Below, in pieces: positions 36,001-49,188 of a stretch of 64,000 bases of DNA (positions are counted from its first letter, which is position 1; every line of letters begins with the position of its first letter). The stretch covers positions 5,933,528 through 5,997,527 of the forward strand of contig NC_045140.1 of NCBI RefSeq assembly GCF_008831285.2, in the 5' to 3' direction. The translations under genes were made by a program, and so were the position numbers. The notes below the pieces were generated by a model. It did not search any database, was not told the origin of the DNA, and was given only the letters and a program-made list of their open reading frames with translations. Source of the stretch: Nymphaea colorata (lineage: Eukaryota > Streptophyta > Magnoliopsida > Nymphaeales > Nymphaeaceae).

Positions 36001-39000
36001 TCATACAAACTTGTGATTTCGATCAACTAAATCATTCAAAATGGATGTACTAACAAGTTAAAAACATTCAATTAAATATGTGTGATCAACTGAATCGCTT
36101 AAATCCCACTCGTGTTTATACGAACAACTGATTTCAATCGCTTATATCGCGTACTATAAATGTAACGACAAGTTGAATTATTAGGGATGAAACTAATGCA
36201 TAGATTCTATTTTTAACTGTTTGAACTGGTGATTTAAATCATTCTTCATAGAAGTAATAAACAGTGAAACACATTAGGTTAACTATAATGGATCAATTGA
36301 ATGACTTGAATCACAAACTAATGCGTGAATGTGCTTAAAAATGCATGTTGAACGATTTAGTGGAATGAAATTACAGGCTTGTATGAATATAACTGCCATT
36401 TAAGTTATTTACTTGCTGTATTTTAGTTAATATAACGTGTTTCGCTTGTTATTACATATATAACGAATGATTTCAACTAAAAGTTTGTACTAAAAAATGA
36501 GATTCACGTCATTCGTTTGATCGCTTATCATTAGCCTAATGCGTTTCACTTGTTATTACATGTACAATGATTGATTTGGTTGATTGAAATCACAAGTTCA
36601 AATGGATGCAAGTGGGATCTACGCATTAGTTTGATCTCTAGTAGTCAATCCAATGAGTTGAACTTGTAGTTACATCAACAGTAAGGATCTAATGAATTGA
36701 AATGACATGTTTGTATCAATACGAGTGGGATTTAAGCGATTCATCTGAGCACGCATATTTCATTGAATGTGATTAACATGTTGCTATCTACGCATTAGTT
36801 TGATTTGGTTGATTGAAATCACAAGTTCAAATGGATGCAAGTGGGATCTACGCATTAGTTTGATCTCTTGTAGTCAATCCAATGAGTTGAACTTGTAGTT
36901 ACATCAATAGTAAGGTTCTAATGAATTGAAATCACATGTTTGAATCAATACGAGTGGGATTTAAGCGATTCATCTGAGCACGCATATTTCATTGAATGTG
37001 ATTAACATGTTGCAACATCCACGTTGAAAGATTTAGTGGATTTAAATGACAAGTTTGCATGAAAATGAACAAAATTCAAGTGGTTCATTTGCTCTTTTAT
37101 AGTTAATCAAATGTGTTTCACTTGTTATTACATGTATAAGTAACGATTTAAATGATTGAAATCACCAATTCATATGGACACAAATCTGATGTATAGATTA
37201 GTTTGATGCTTGTAGTTAGTCCAATAAGTAGAAATTTTTGTTTCATTGAATTAAGTAAAAGGGGTCAAACAAAAGCATAGATCCCACTTGTATCCATATG
37301 AACTTGTGATTTCAATCATTTAAAACGTTCATTACACACGTAATAACAAGTGAAACACATTAGATTAAATATAGGGGAGCAAATTAACGACTTGAATCTT
37401 ATTCATTCTCATACAAACTTGTGATTTCGATCAACTAAATCATTCAAAATGGATGTACTAACAAGTTAAAAACATTCAATTAAATATGTGTGATCAAATG
37501 AATCGCTTAAATCCCACTCGTGTTTATACGAACAACTGATTTCAATCGCTTATATCGCATACTATAAATGTAACGACAAGTTGAATTACTAGGAATGAAA
37601 CTAATGCATAGATTCTATTTTTAACTGTATGAACTGGTGATTTAAATCGTTCTTTATAGAAGTAATAAACAGTGAAACACATTATGTTAACTATAAAGGA
37701 TCAATTGAATGACTTGAATCACAAACTAATGCGTGAATGTGCTTAAAGATGCATGTTGAATGATTTAGTGAAATGAAATTACAGGCTTGTATGAACATAA
37801 ATGACATTTAAGTTATTTACATGCTGTATTTCAGTTAATATAATGGGTTTCGCTTGTTATTACATATATAACGAATGATTTCAATGGTTCAAACTAAAAG
37901 TTTGTACGAGAAAATGAGATTCACGTCATTCGTTTGATCGCTTATCATTAGCCTAATGCGTTTCACTTGTTATTACATGTACAATGATTGATGTTGTTGA
38001 TTGAAATCACAAGTTCAGAAGGATGCAAGTGGGATCTACGCATTAGTTTGATCTCTTGTAGTCAATCGAATGAGTTGAACTTGTATTTACATCAATAGTA
38101 AGGATCTAATGAATTGAAATGACATGTTTGTATCCATACGAGTGAGATTTAAGCGTGGGATTTAAGCGATTCATGTGAGCACGCATCTTTCATTGAATAT
38201 GATTAACATGTTGCTACATCCACGTTGAAAGATTTGGTGGATTTAAATCACAAGTTTGCATGAAAATGAACAAAATTCAAGTGGTTCATTTGCTCTTTTA
38301 TAGTTAATCTAATGTGTTTCACTTGTTATTACATGTATAAGTAACGATTTAAATGATTGAAATCACTAATTCATATGGACACAAATGTGATGTATAGATT
38401 AGTTTGATGCTTGTAGTTACTCCAATAAGTAGAAATTTTGTTTCATTGAATTAAGTAAAAGGGGTCAAACAAAAGCATAGATCCCACTTGTATCCATATG
38501 AACTTGTGATTTCAATCATTTAAATCGTTCATTACACATGTAATAACACGTGAAACACATTAGATTAAATATAGGGAAGCAAATTAACGACTTGAATCTT
38601 ATTCATTCTCATACAAACTTGTGATTTCGATCAACTAAATCATTCAAAACGGATGTACTAACAAGTTAAAAGCATTCAATTAAATATGTGTGATCAAATG
38701 AATCGCTTAAATCCCACTCGTGTTTATACGAACAACTGATTTCAATCGCTCATATCGCGTACTATAAATGTAACGACAAGTTGCATTACTAGGGATGAAA
38801 CTAACGCATAGATTCTATTTTTAACAGTTTAAACTGGCGATTTAAATCGTTCTTTATAGAAGTAATAAACAGTGAAACACATTAGGTTAACTATAAGGGA
38901 TCAATTGAATGACTTGAATCACAAACTAATGCGTGAATGTGCTTAAAGATGCATGTTGAATGATTTAGTCTAATGAAATTACAGGCTTGTACGAACTTAA

Positions 39001-42000
39001 ATGACATTTAAGTTATTTACTTGTTGTATTAACACATGAAACACATTAGATTAAATATAGGGGAGCAAATTAACGACTTGAATTTTATTCATTCTCATAC
39101 AAACTTGTGATTTCGATCAACTAAATCATTCAAAATGGATGTACTAACAAGTTGAAAACATTCAATTAAATATGTGTGATCAAATGATTCGCTTAAATCC
39201 CACTCATGTTTATACGAACAACTGATTTCAATCTCTTATATCGTGTACTATAAATGTAACGACAAGTTGAATTACTAGGGATGAAACTAACGCATAGATT
39301 CCATTTTTAACTGTATGAACTGGCGATTTAAATCGTTCTTTATAGAAGTAATAAACAGTGAAACACATTAGGTTAACTATAAGTGATCAATTGAATGACT
39401 TGAATCACAAACTAACGCGTGAATGTGCTTAAAGATGCATGTTGAATGATTTAGTGGAATGAAATTACAGGCTTGTATGAACATAAATGACATTTAAGTT
39501 ATTTACTTGTTGTATTTTAGTTAATATAACGTGTTTCTCTTGTTATTACATCTATAACGAATGATTTCAGTGGTTCAAACTAAAAGTTTGTACGAAAAAA
39601 TGAGATTCACGTCATTCGTTTGATCGCTTATCATTAGCCTAATCCGTTTCACTTGTTATTACATGTACAATGATTGATTTTGTTGATTGAAATCACAACT
39701 TCAAATGGATGCTAGTGGGATCTACGCATTAGTTTGATCTCTTGTAGTCAATCCACTGAGTTGAACTTGTAGTTACATCAATAGTAAGGATCTAATGAAT
39801 TGAAATCATAAGTTTGTATCAATACGAGTGGGATTTAAGCGATTCATGTGAGCACGCATATTTCATTGAATATGATTAACATGTTGCTACATCCACGTTG
39901 AAAGATTTGGTGGATTTAAATCACAAGTTTGCATGAAAATGAACAAAATTCAAGTGGTTCATTTGCTCTTTTATAGTTAATGTAATGTGTTTCACTTGTT
40001 ATTACATGTATAAGTAACGATTTAAATGATTGAAATCACTAATTCATATGGACACAAATCTGATGTATATATTAGTTTGATGCTTGTAGTTAGTCCAATA
40101 AGTAGAAATTTTTGTTTCATTGAATTAAGTAAAAGGGGTCAAACAAAAGCATAGATCCCACTTGTATCCATATGAACTTGTGATTTCAATCATTTAAATC
40201 GTTCATTACACATGTAATAACACATGAAACACATTAGATTAAATATATGGGAGCAAATTAACGACTTGAATCTTACTCATTCTCATACAAACTTGTGATT
40301 TCGATCAACTAAATCATTCAAAACGGATGTACTAACAAGTTAAAAACATTCAATTAAATATGTGTGATCAAATGAATCGCTTAAATCCCACTCGTGTTTA
40401 TACGAACAACTGATTTCAATCGCTCATATTGCGTACTATAAATGTAACGACAAGTTGAATTACTAGGGATGAAACTAACGCATAGATTCCATTTTTAACT
40501 GCATGAACTTTCGATTTAAATCGTTCTTTATAGAAGTAATAAACAGTGAAACACATTAGGTTAACTATAAGGGATCAATTGAATGACTTGAATCACAAAC
40601 TAATGCGTGAATGTGCTTAAAGATGCATGTTGAATGATTTAGTCTAATGAAATTACAGGCTTGTACGAACATAAATGACATTTAAGTTAATATAACGTGT
40701 TTCTCTTGTCATTTCAGTTAATATAACGTGTTTCTCTTGTTATTACATCTATAATGAATTATTTCAATGGTTCAAACTAAAAGTTTGTACGAAAAAATGA
40801 GATTCACGTCATTCGTTTGATCGATTATCATTAGCCTAATGTGTTTCACTTGTTATTACATGTACAATGATTGATTTTGTTGATTGAAATCACAACTTCA
40901 AGTGGATGCTAGTGGGATCTACGCATTAGTTTGATCTCTTGTAGTCAATCCAATGAGTTGAACTTGTAGTTATATCAATAGTAAGGATCTAATGAATTGA
41001 AATCACATGTTTGTATCAATACGAGTGGGATTTAAGCGATTCATCTAAGCACGCATATTTCATTGAATGTGATTTACATGTTGCCACATCCACGTTGAAA
41101 GATTTAGTGAATTTAAATCACAAGTTTGCATGAAAATGAACAAAATTCAAGTGGTTCATTTGCTCTTTTATAGTCAATCTAATGTGTTTCACTTGTTATT
41201 ACATGTATAAGTAACGATTTAAATGATTGAAATCACCAATTCATATGGACACAAATCTGATGTATAGATTAGTTTGATGCTTGTAGTTAGTCCAATAAGT
41301 ATAAATTTTTGTTTCATTGAATTAAGTAAAAGGGGTCAAACAAAAGCATAGATCCCACTTGTATCCATATGAACTTGTGATTTCAATCATTTAAATCGTT
41401 CATTACACATGTAATAACAAGTAAAACACATTAGATTAAATATAGGGCAGCAAATTAACGACTTGAATCTTACACAATCTCATACAAACTTGTGATTTCA
41501 ATCAACTAAATAATTCAAAATGGATGTACTAACAAGTTAAAAACATTCAATTAAATATGTGTGATCAAATGAATCGCTTAAATCCCACTCGTGTTTATAC
41601 GAACAACTGATTTCAATCGCTTATATCGCGTACTATAAATTTAACGACAAGTTGAATTACTAGGGATGAAACTAATGCATAGATTCCATTTTTAACTTTA
41701 TGAACTGGTGATTTAAATCGTTCTTTATAGAAGTAATAAACAGTGAAACACACTAGGTTAACTATAAGGGATCAATTGAATGACTTGAATCACAAACTAA
41801 TGCGTGAATGTGCTTAAAGATGCATGTTGAATGATTTAGTGGAATGAAATTACAGGCTTGTATGAAGATAAATGACATTTAAGTTATTTACTTGTTGTAT
41901 TTCAGTCAATATAACGTGCTTGTCTTGTTATTACATCTATAACGAATAATTTCAATGGTTCAAGCTAAAAGTTTGTACGAAAAAATGAGATTCACGTCAT

Positions 42001-45000
42001 TCGTTTGATCGATTATCATTAGCCTAATGCGTTTCACTTGTTATTACATGTAGAATGATTGATTTTGTTGATTGAAATCACAACTTCAAGTGGATGCTAG
42101 TGGGATCTAAGCATTAGTTTGATCTCTTGTAGTCAATCCAATGAGATGAACTTGTAGTTACATCAATAGTAAGGATCTAATGAATTGAAATCACATGTTT
42201 GTATCAATACGAGTGGGATTTAAGCGATTCATCTGAGCACGCATATTTCATTGAATGTGATTAACATGTATCTACATCCACGTTGAAAGATTTAGTGGAT
42301 TTAAATCACAAGTTTGCATGAAAATGAACAAAATTCAAGTGGTTCATTTGCTCTTTTATAGTCAATCTAATGTGTTTCACTTGTTATTACATGTATAAGT
42401 AACGATTTAAATGATTGAAATCACTAATTCATATGGACACAAATCTGATGTATAGATTAGTTTGATGCTTGTAGTTAGTCCAATAAGTAGAAATTTTTGT
42501 TTCATTGAATTAAGTAAAAGGGGTCAAACAAAAGCATAGATCCCACTTGTATCCATATGAACTTTTGATTTCAATCATTTAAATCGTTCATTACACATGT
42601 AATAACAAGTAAAACACATTAGATTAAATATAGGGCAGCAAATTAACGACTTGAATCTTACACAATCTCATACAAACTTGTGATTTCAATTAGCTAAATA
42701 ATTCAAAATGGATGTACTAACAAGTTAAAAACATTCAATTAAATATGTGTGATCAAATGAATCGCTTAAATCCCACTCGTGTTTATACGAACAACTGATT
42801 TCAATCGCTTATATCGTGTACTATAAATTTAACGACAAGTTGAATTACTAGGGATGAAACTAATGCATAGATTCCATTTTTAATTGTATGAACTGGCGAT
42901 TTAAATCGTTCTTTATAGAAGTAATAAATAGTGAAACACATTAGGTTAACTATAAGGGATCAATTGAATGACTTGAATCACAAACTAATGCGTGAATGTG
43001 CTTAAAGATGCGTGTTGAATGATTTAGTGGAATGAAATTAGTATGAACATAAATGACATTTAAGCTATATTCTTGTTGTATTTCAGTTAATATAACGTGT
43101 TTCTCTTGTTATTACATCTATAACGAATAATTTCAATGGTTCAAACTAAAAGTTTGTACGAAAAAATGAGATTCACGTAATTCGTTTGATCGATTATCAT
43201 TAGCCTAATGCGTTTCACTTGTTATTACATGTACAATGATTGATTTTGTTGATTGAAATCACAACTTCAAGTGGATGCTAGTGGGATCTACGCATTAGTT
43301 TGATCTCTTGTAGTCAATCCAATGAGTTGAACTTGTAGTTACATCAATAGTAAGGATCTAATGAATTGAAATCACATGTTTGTATCAATACGAGTGGGAT
43401 TTAAGCGATTCATCTAAGCAAGCATATTTCATTGAATGTGATTAACATGTTGCTACATCCACGTTGAAAGATTTAGTGGATTTAAATCACAAGTTTGCAT
43501 GAAAATGAACAAAATTCAAGTGGTTCATTTGCTCTTTTATAGTCAATCTAATGTGTTTCACTTGTTATTACATGTATAAGTAACGATTTAAATGATTGAA
43601 ATCACTAATTCATATGGACACAAATCTGATGTATAGATTAGTTTGATGCTTGTAGTTAGTCCAATAAGTATAAATTTTTGTTTCATTGAATTAAGTAAAA
43701 GGGGTCAAACAAAAGCATAGATCCCACTTGTATCCATATGAACTTTTGATTTCAATCATTTAAATCGTTCATTACACATGTAATAACAAGTAAAACACAT
43801 TAGATTAAATATAGGGCAGCAAATTAACGACTTGAATCTTACACAATCTCATACAAACTTGTGATTTCAATTAGCTAAATAATTCAAAATGGATGTACTA
43901 ACAAGTTAAAAACATTCAATTAAATATGTGTGATCAAATGAATCGCTTAAATCCCACTCGTGTTTATACGAACAACTGATTTCAATCGCTTATATCGTGT
44001 ACTATAAATTTAACGACAAGTTGAATTACTAGGGATGAAACTAATGCATAGATTCCATTTTTAATTGTATGAACTGGCGATTTAAATCGTTCTTTAGAGA
44101 AGTAATAAACAGTGAAACACATTAGGTTAACTATAAGGGATCAATTGAATGACTTGAATCACAAACTAATGCGTGAATGTGCTTAAAGATGCGTGTTGAA
44201 TGATTTAGTGGAATGAAATTAGTATGAACATAAATGACATTTAAGCTATATTCTTGTTGTATTTCAGTTAATATAACGTGTTTCTCTTGTTATTACATCT
44301 ATAACGAATAATTTCAATGGTTCAAACTAAAAGTTTGTACGAAAAAATGAGATTCACGTAATTCGTTTGATCGATTATCATTAGCCTAATGCGTTTCACT
44401 TGTTATTACATGTACAATGATTGATTTTGTTGATTGAAATCACAACTTCAAGTGGATGCTAGTGGGATCTACGCATTAGTTTGATCTCTTGTAGTCAATC
44501 CAATGAGTTGAACTTGTAGTTACATCAATAGTAAGGATCTAATGAATTGAAATCACATGTTTGTATCAATACGAGTGGGATTTAAGCGATTCATCTGAGC
44601 AAGCATATTTCATTGAATGTGATTAACATGTTGCTACATCCACGTTGAAAGATTTAGTGGATTTAAATCACAAGTTTGCATGAAAATGAACAAAATTCAA
44701 GTGGTTCATTTGCTCTTTTATAGTCAATCTAATGTGTTTCACTTGTTATTACATGTATAAGTAACGATTTAAATGATTGAAATCACCAATTCATATGGAC
44801 ACAAATCTGATGTATAGATTAGTTTGATGCTTGTAGTTAGTCCAATAAGTAGAAATTTTTGTTTCATTGAATTAAGTAAAAGGGGTCAAACAAAAGCATA
44901 GATCCCACTTGTATCCATATGAACTTGTGATTTCAATCATTTAAAACGTTCATTACACATGTAATAACAAGTGAAACACATTACATTAATTATAAGGGAG

Positions 45001-45586
45001 CAAATTAACGACTTGAATCTTATTCATTCTCATACAAAGTTGTGATTTTGATCAACTAAATCATTCAAAATGGATGTACTAACAAGTTAAAAACATTCAA
45101 TTAAATATGTGTGATCAAATGAATCGCTTAAATCCCACTCGTGTTTATACGAACAACTGATTTCAATCGCTTATATCGCGTACTATAAATGTAACGACAA
45201 GTTGAATTACTAGGGTTGAAACTAACGCATAGATTCCATTTTTAACTGTATGAACTGGCGATTTAAAATGTTATTTATAGAAGTAATAAACACTGAAACA
45301 CATTAGGTTAACTATAAGGGATCAATTGAATGACTTGAATCACAAACTAATGCGTGAATGTGCTTAAAGATGCATGTTGAATGATTTAGTGGAATGAAAT
45401 TACAGGCTTGTATAAACATAAATGACATTTAAGTTATTTACTTGTTGTATTTCAGTTAATATAACGTGTTTCGCTGGTTATTACATATATAACGAATGAT
45501 TTCAATGGTTCAAACTAAAAGTTTGTACGAAAAAATGAGATTCACGTCATTCGTTTGATCGCTTATCGTTAGCCTAATGCGTTTCA
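30038..45586. repeat. satellite array, ~1.19-kb palindromic higher-order unit
   Basis: The anchor ATTACAGG(CTTGTATGAAC) or its equivalent recurs at 30039, 31517, 32700, 33877, 35181, 36370, 37778, 38978, 39464, 40652, 41849, 43037, 44218 and 45399. Most spacings are 1177-1200 bp. Exceptions are 1478, 1304, 1408 and 486 bp. Each unit consists of ~114-bp monomers, first in one orientation, then in the other in mirror order. There is no ORF longer than background. The array ends within a monomer at the viral junction. The array length suggests heterochromatin, possibly centromeric or subtelomeric, but nothing here decides which. Confidence 0.95.
39464..40651. repeat. representative satellite unit showing the inverted monomer order
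   Basis: Forward monomers F1 39641-39754, F2 39755-39868, F3 39869-39983, F4 39984-40096; a centre at about 40097-40136; then reverse monomers of F4 (to 40235), F3 (40236-40350), F2 (40351-40461) and F1 (40462-40557), followed by a partial reverse of the monomer upstream of F1. Example pairs: F4 'cacttgttattacatgta' against 'tacacatgtaataac'; F2 'aatacgagtgggatttaagc' against 'gcttaaatcccactcgtgtt'. Arms are roughly 500 bp, diverged but clearly complementary. Confidence 0.9.
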
Positions 45587-47390
45587 GCCAAACCTTCTAG
45601 CACATCAATCATCAGATTGGCTGATGTTTACCAAAAGAAAGCTGAAAGACATAAGCCAATTCGAGCAATATGCAGAGGACTATCTCAACGAAGCATATCG
45701 GCTAGGCGCTCATGCCCTCTCAACAATCGGTATGTCTTTTCTTGCTTCTTTACCCGAATCATTGGGTAATATTGTCCTTCATGAGCTATCACATCGCAAC
45801 ATCTTGGTAGAAAATCTGAATTTAGTTGATCTCCAACAAGTAGTTCGGCAAGAGATCAAAAAGCTCTGTTACCGACTCAAGGCAAACCATGAATTGCCAA
45901 AAGTTGGGAAAAATATTTGTGGTCAGATTGTTGGAGCAGAAGAACACAATCTGCCAAAGAAATTCAAACCAAGATTTCGAAGGTTCAGACGAACCAAATC
46001 AAGGCGACCGTTCAAGCCTTACAGATTTTTTCGACGAAGGAGAAGCAGTGACAACAAAAAAGATGACTGGTGTTTTGCATGTCGCAAAAAAGGGCATTAT
46101 GCTAACAAATGCCCAAATAGAGCTCCTCGTCAAATTAAGATGATGTTCGAAGTCCCAGAAATTGAACAAGATTGGGACCTGATCGAGAACAAAGTAGAGT
46201 TTGAGGAATGCCTCAAAAATCGAAATGTGTTTTATTTGGCTGATGAAGAAGAAGAAGATGATGAAATCATAAGCATAAGTACAGAGTCATCTTCTGAAGC
46301 CGGTGGACACATCTGCATGGTAGGCAAAAAAGGCAAAGAAGTATTAATTGCAGAATCAGAATCTGAACCCGAAGAGTTCGATTGCAAAAGTGAGTTCTGC
46401 AATAATTTTGCCACCACCAGTCCTTATGAAATTATCCAAGACAACAGCAGCAGCTCGGATAATTCAACCTCTGAATCTGGCTCAGACATTGACAGAGGAA
46501 TCTACTCAGACAATGAAGTGCCCATAGCCCCAAAACAACAAGAGAAGTGGGCGGTCTCAGAAAAAGTCACAAAGGCTCTGCTAGACAAAGGTACAATTCC
46601 AATTAATTTTTGGGATTTTACTCCTAAAAATAGCCTCAAAAACTCTGAGATCAAACAGATTAAGAAGATGTCCTTATCTGACATTTCCGTAATCATCCCA
46701 GTTCAAATAGCTGCGGATAAAAACGGTAAATGGAAAAAAGGACAAGCTTTCATCGACACTGGTGCCAACATGAATTTTTGCAAAAAGGAGATAATTAGCA
46801 ATTGGCTATATTATCCAGAAGGAACCAAAGTCGAAACCATGAATGGTGAACGAAGGCTTCACAATTTTGCGTTAAATGTCAAGGTCAAAATAGGGGAAAA
46901 ACCGATCAATACAAATTTTGTACAGATTGATGACACCGGACATGATATTGGTTTAGGGTCAGTTACTCTGGATGAAATAGGACCCTACACAATTTGCAAA
47001 GACTGCATTGTGTTTAGAATCGGAAAAGAACAACAAGTTGTTCCGAGACTGTCAGCCTCTTTCAAAAGAATGCAGAACAAAAAAGGAAAGAAAGAGGACA
47101 GAAAACACAACATGACTTTGCTTCAAATCATGAAGCAAGAGCTTGACTTTGAAGAAGAAGTAGAAAGGATCAAAGCCATTAAGGCAATAAATTTGCTACC
47201 AGGACAAAGAATAGACTGTCTACCTGAATTCAAACAAGTGGTAGAAAACTTAAAGTCCTGTTGTGTGGAGCATCCTTTACAATTTTGGGCCAAAGACTCC
47301 CCCACCGCACATATACCAACTGTGCACAATATTCCTGTACAAAGCAGACCCATCGTAGGCTCTGAACTAGACAGAAAAAAGATATACTAG
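45587..47390 (+). pseudogene. block 1: capsid (partial), CCHC knuckle and aspartic protease
   Basis: A 588-codon open frame from 45624, truncated at its left end by the satellite junction. It contains the C-terminal part of the capsid with an Arg-rich run (RRFRRTKSRR) and CFACRKKGHYANKCP, a perfect CX2CX4HX4C knuckle (46075-46116). An acidic Ser-rich segment follows, and then the protease with FIDTGANMN intact near 46750. The frame ends at 47390 owing to an indel in an A-rich run just before the RT region. This copy keeps the catalytic DTG that block 4 has lost. Confidence 0.9.
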
Positions 47391-49188
47391 TTCAGATACA
47401 GGAACTAGAAGAAAAGGGCCTTATTCAGAAATCCGAATCTCACTATGCAAGCGCAAGCTTCATAGTTCGAAACCATGCTGAGATCAAAAGAGGAAAAGCA
47501 AGAATGGTCATAAACTATATTCCTCTAAACAGTGTGACGGTTGATATAAAGTGGCCCTTACCCAACAAAGAAGTCTTAATACAAAGAGCGGCTCAGGGAA
47601 AATTTTTTTCTAAATTTGACTGCAAGTCAAGATACCACCAGATCAAGATCGTCGAAGAGGACATACACAAAACGGCGTTCTATACTCCCAATGGCCTGTA
47701 CGAATGGCTGGTCATGCCATTTGGTCTTAAAAATGCTCCATCTCAGTTCCAGCGGAGAATGGATGAAATCTTCAAGGGCTATGATTTTATCATCAACTAT
47801 ATTGATGATTTTTTGATAATTTCAGACACTGTTGATGAGCACTTACAGCACCTTGCAACCTTTGCAGCATTATGTGAGAAGCATGGTATTGGGCTATCCA
47901 AAAGTGACGAAAAATTTCAGCTAGCCAAACGAGAAATTGAGTTTTTAGGTATTAAACTCAAAGAAGGAAAGATAATCATGCAGGATCATGTGCTGAAAAA
48001 GATCGAGCAATTCCCAAATCAGCTCGAGGACAAACTACAATGCCAAAGGTTCCTCGGATGCCTTAACTATGTAGGAAACTACATACAAAATCTCTCTCAA
48101 GAAACTCATGCATCACGAGCCCTATGAATGGAACAAAGCGGCTACTGAAGCCGTACTCTTATTAAAAGAAGAATGCAAGAAATTGCCAGAACTTGAGCCC
48201 GCTTTTGTTGGACCATTTGTCCTCTCCACAGATGCTTCAAATGATACATGGGCAGCAGTTCTCCTAAAGAAAGAAGGCAACAGTGAAAAGGTATGTTTCT
48301 ATACCAGCGGGCAGTTTAAATCTAATGAAATTAATTATTGGCCTGCAGAGAAAGAAATTCTCGCAGCAATCCGAGGGTTGAAAAAGTTTCACCCTTATTT
48401 AATTGGTGAGAAATTTATACTGAGAACAGATTCTCAGAATCTGTCAATACTGCTCAAAAGAAAAATTACGAGCAGTCCAAAGCTTCAAAGGTTTGCATGG
48501 TGGCAATTTTTATTGTCTCAGTATAATTTTACAATCGATCTGGTAAAAGGAACACATCATTCACTACCAGACACCCTCACTCGCGAATGTAAAATGATGA
48601 GATCCACGGGTCGACAATGGGAAGATTGGCACGTAGACACTCCAGAACAAAGATGGAAGGTCTGCCAAAGGGTCCGAAAACTCTATCCAGACTTTGCTGA
48701 TGCTGCAGAAGGCCGCTATCCAAATTTGGATTTCTACTATACCGCAGCAGGAAGGATCACCTGCATAGTCAACAATCTCAAATGGACCTCACTCGAACCA
48801 GAACTGTTACTCTGGGCCATTGACAAATCCGTGCTTGACAATCTGATCCTTCAAAGACGACAATTATTTGCTAACAATGTGTCTAGAGATTTTTTTTAAT
48901 TTCATTGCAGGTACTAAGTGGGAAGAAGCCTTATGCCGAAAACTGCAGAGAATCAACTTTGTTGATTACCCTGAAGTCGCTATCTTCCAAGACGAAGAAC
49001 TCATTTACAAGAACATCCCAAAAACTAAAGAATTTGAAGCAAGTTGCACAACCCTTGAACAAATCACGAAGGAAATGCGCAAATGCCAAAACTGCCGTGT
49101 CCAAACAAAAGGTTTCTGTCTTCATCACGAATGGGCAGTAAGAAGAATATTGGAATCTGAGGCAGAAAGCAGCGAGACAAAAGAATGA
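47391..49188 (+). pseudogene. block 1: reverse transcriptase and RNase H in three frames
   Basis: RT is readable from about 47504 with SKFDCKSRYHQIKI, MPFGLKNAPSQF and NYIDDFLIIS (YIDD at about 47800). The frame breaks at about 48105, where 17 bases present in the other blocks are missing between short TCA repeats. RNase H follows with LSTDASNDTWAAVL, AEKEILAAIRGL and LRTDSQNL, then HHSLPDTLTREC. A run of eight T near 48890-48897 breaks the frame again before the last ~100 codons (ending at 49188). Multifunctional polymerase part of the polyprotein; inactive here. Confidence 0.9.

Noticed and set aside
30038-45586. CRISPR-like regular repeat array
   Set aside because: The regular repeats are 1.19-kb units of diverged 114-bp monomers without short identical repeats and unique spacers; the context is a plant nuclear genome, so this is satellite DNA.
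46232-46417. Minus strand Ser-rich open frames opposite the viral capsid/protease linker (also 60552-60737)
   Set aside because: Antisense of an acidic Glu/Asp/Ser-rich linker; the Ser run mirrors GAA/GAT codons and is not an independent gene.
48900-48912. Splice acceptor (TTTCATTGCAGG) proving a viral intron
   Set aside because: The motif is attractive, but block 4 reads through it in frame with conserved coding on both sides and no matching donor was found, so an intron is not supported; kept only as a side note to the T-run finding.
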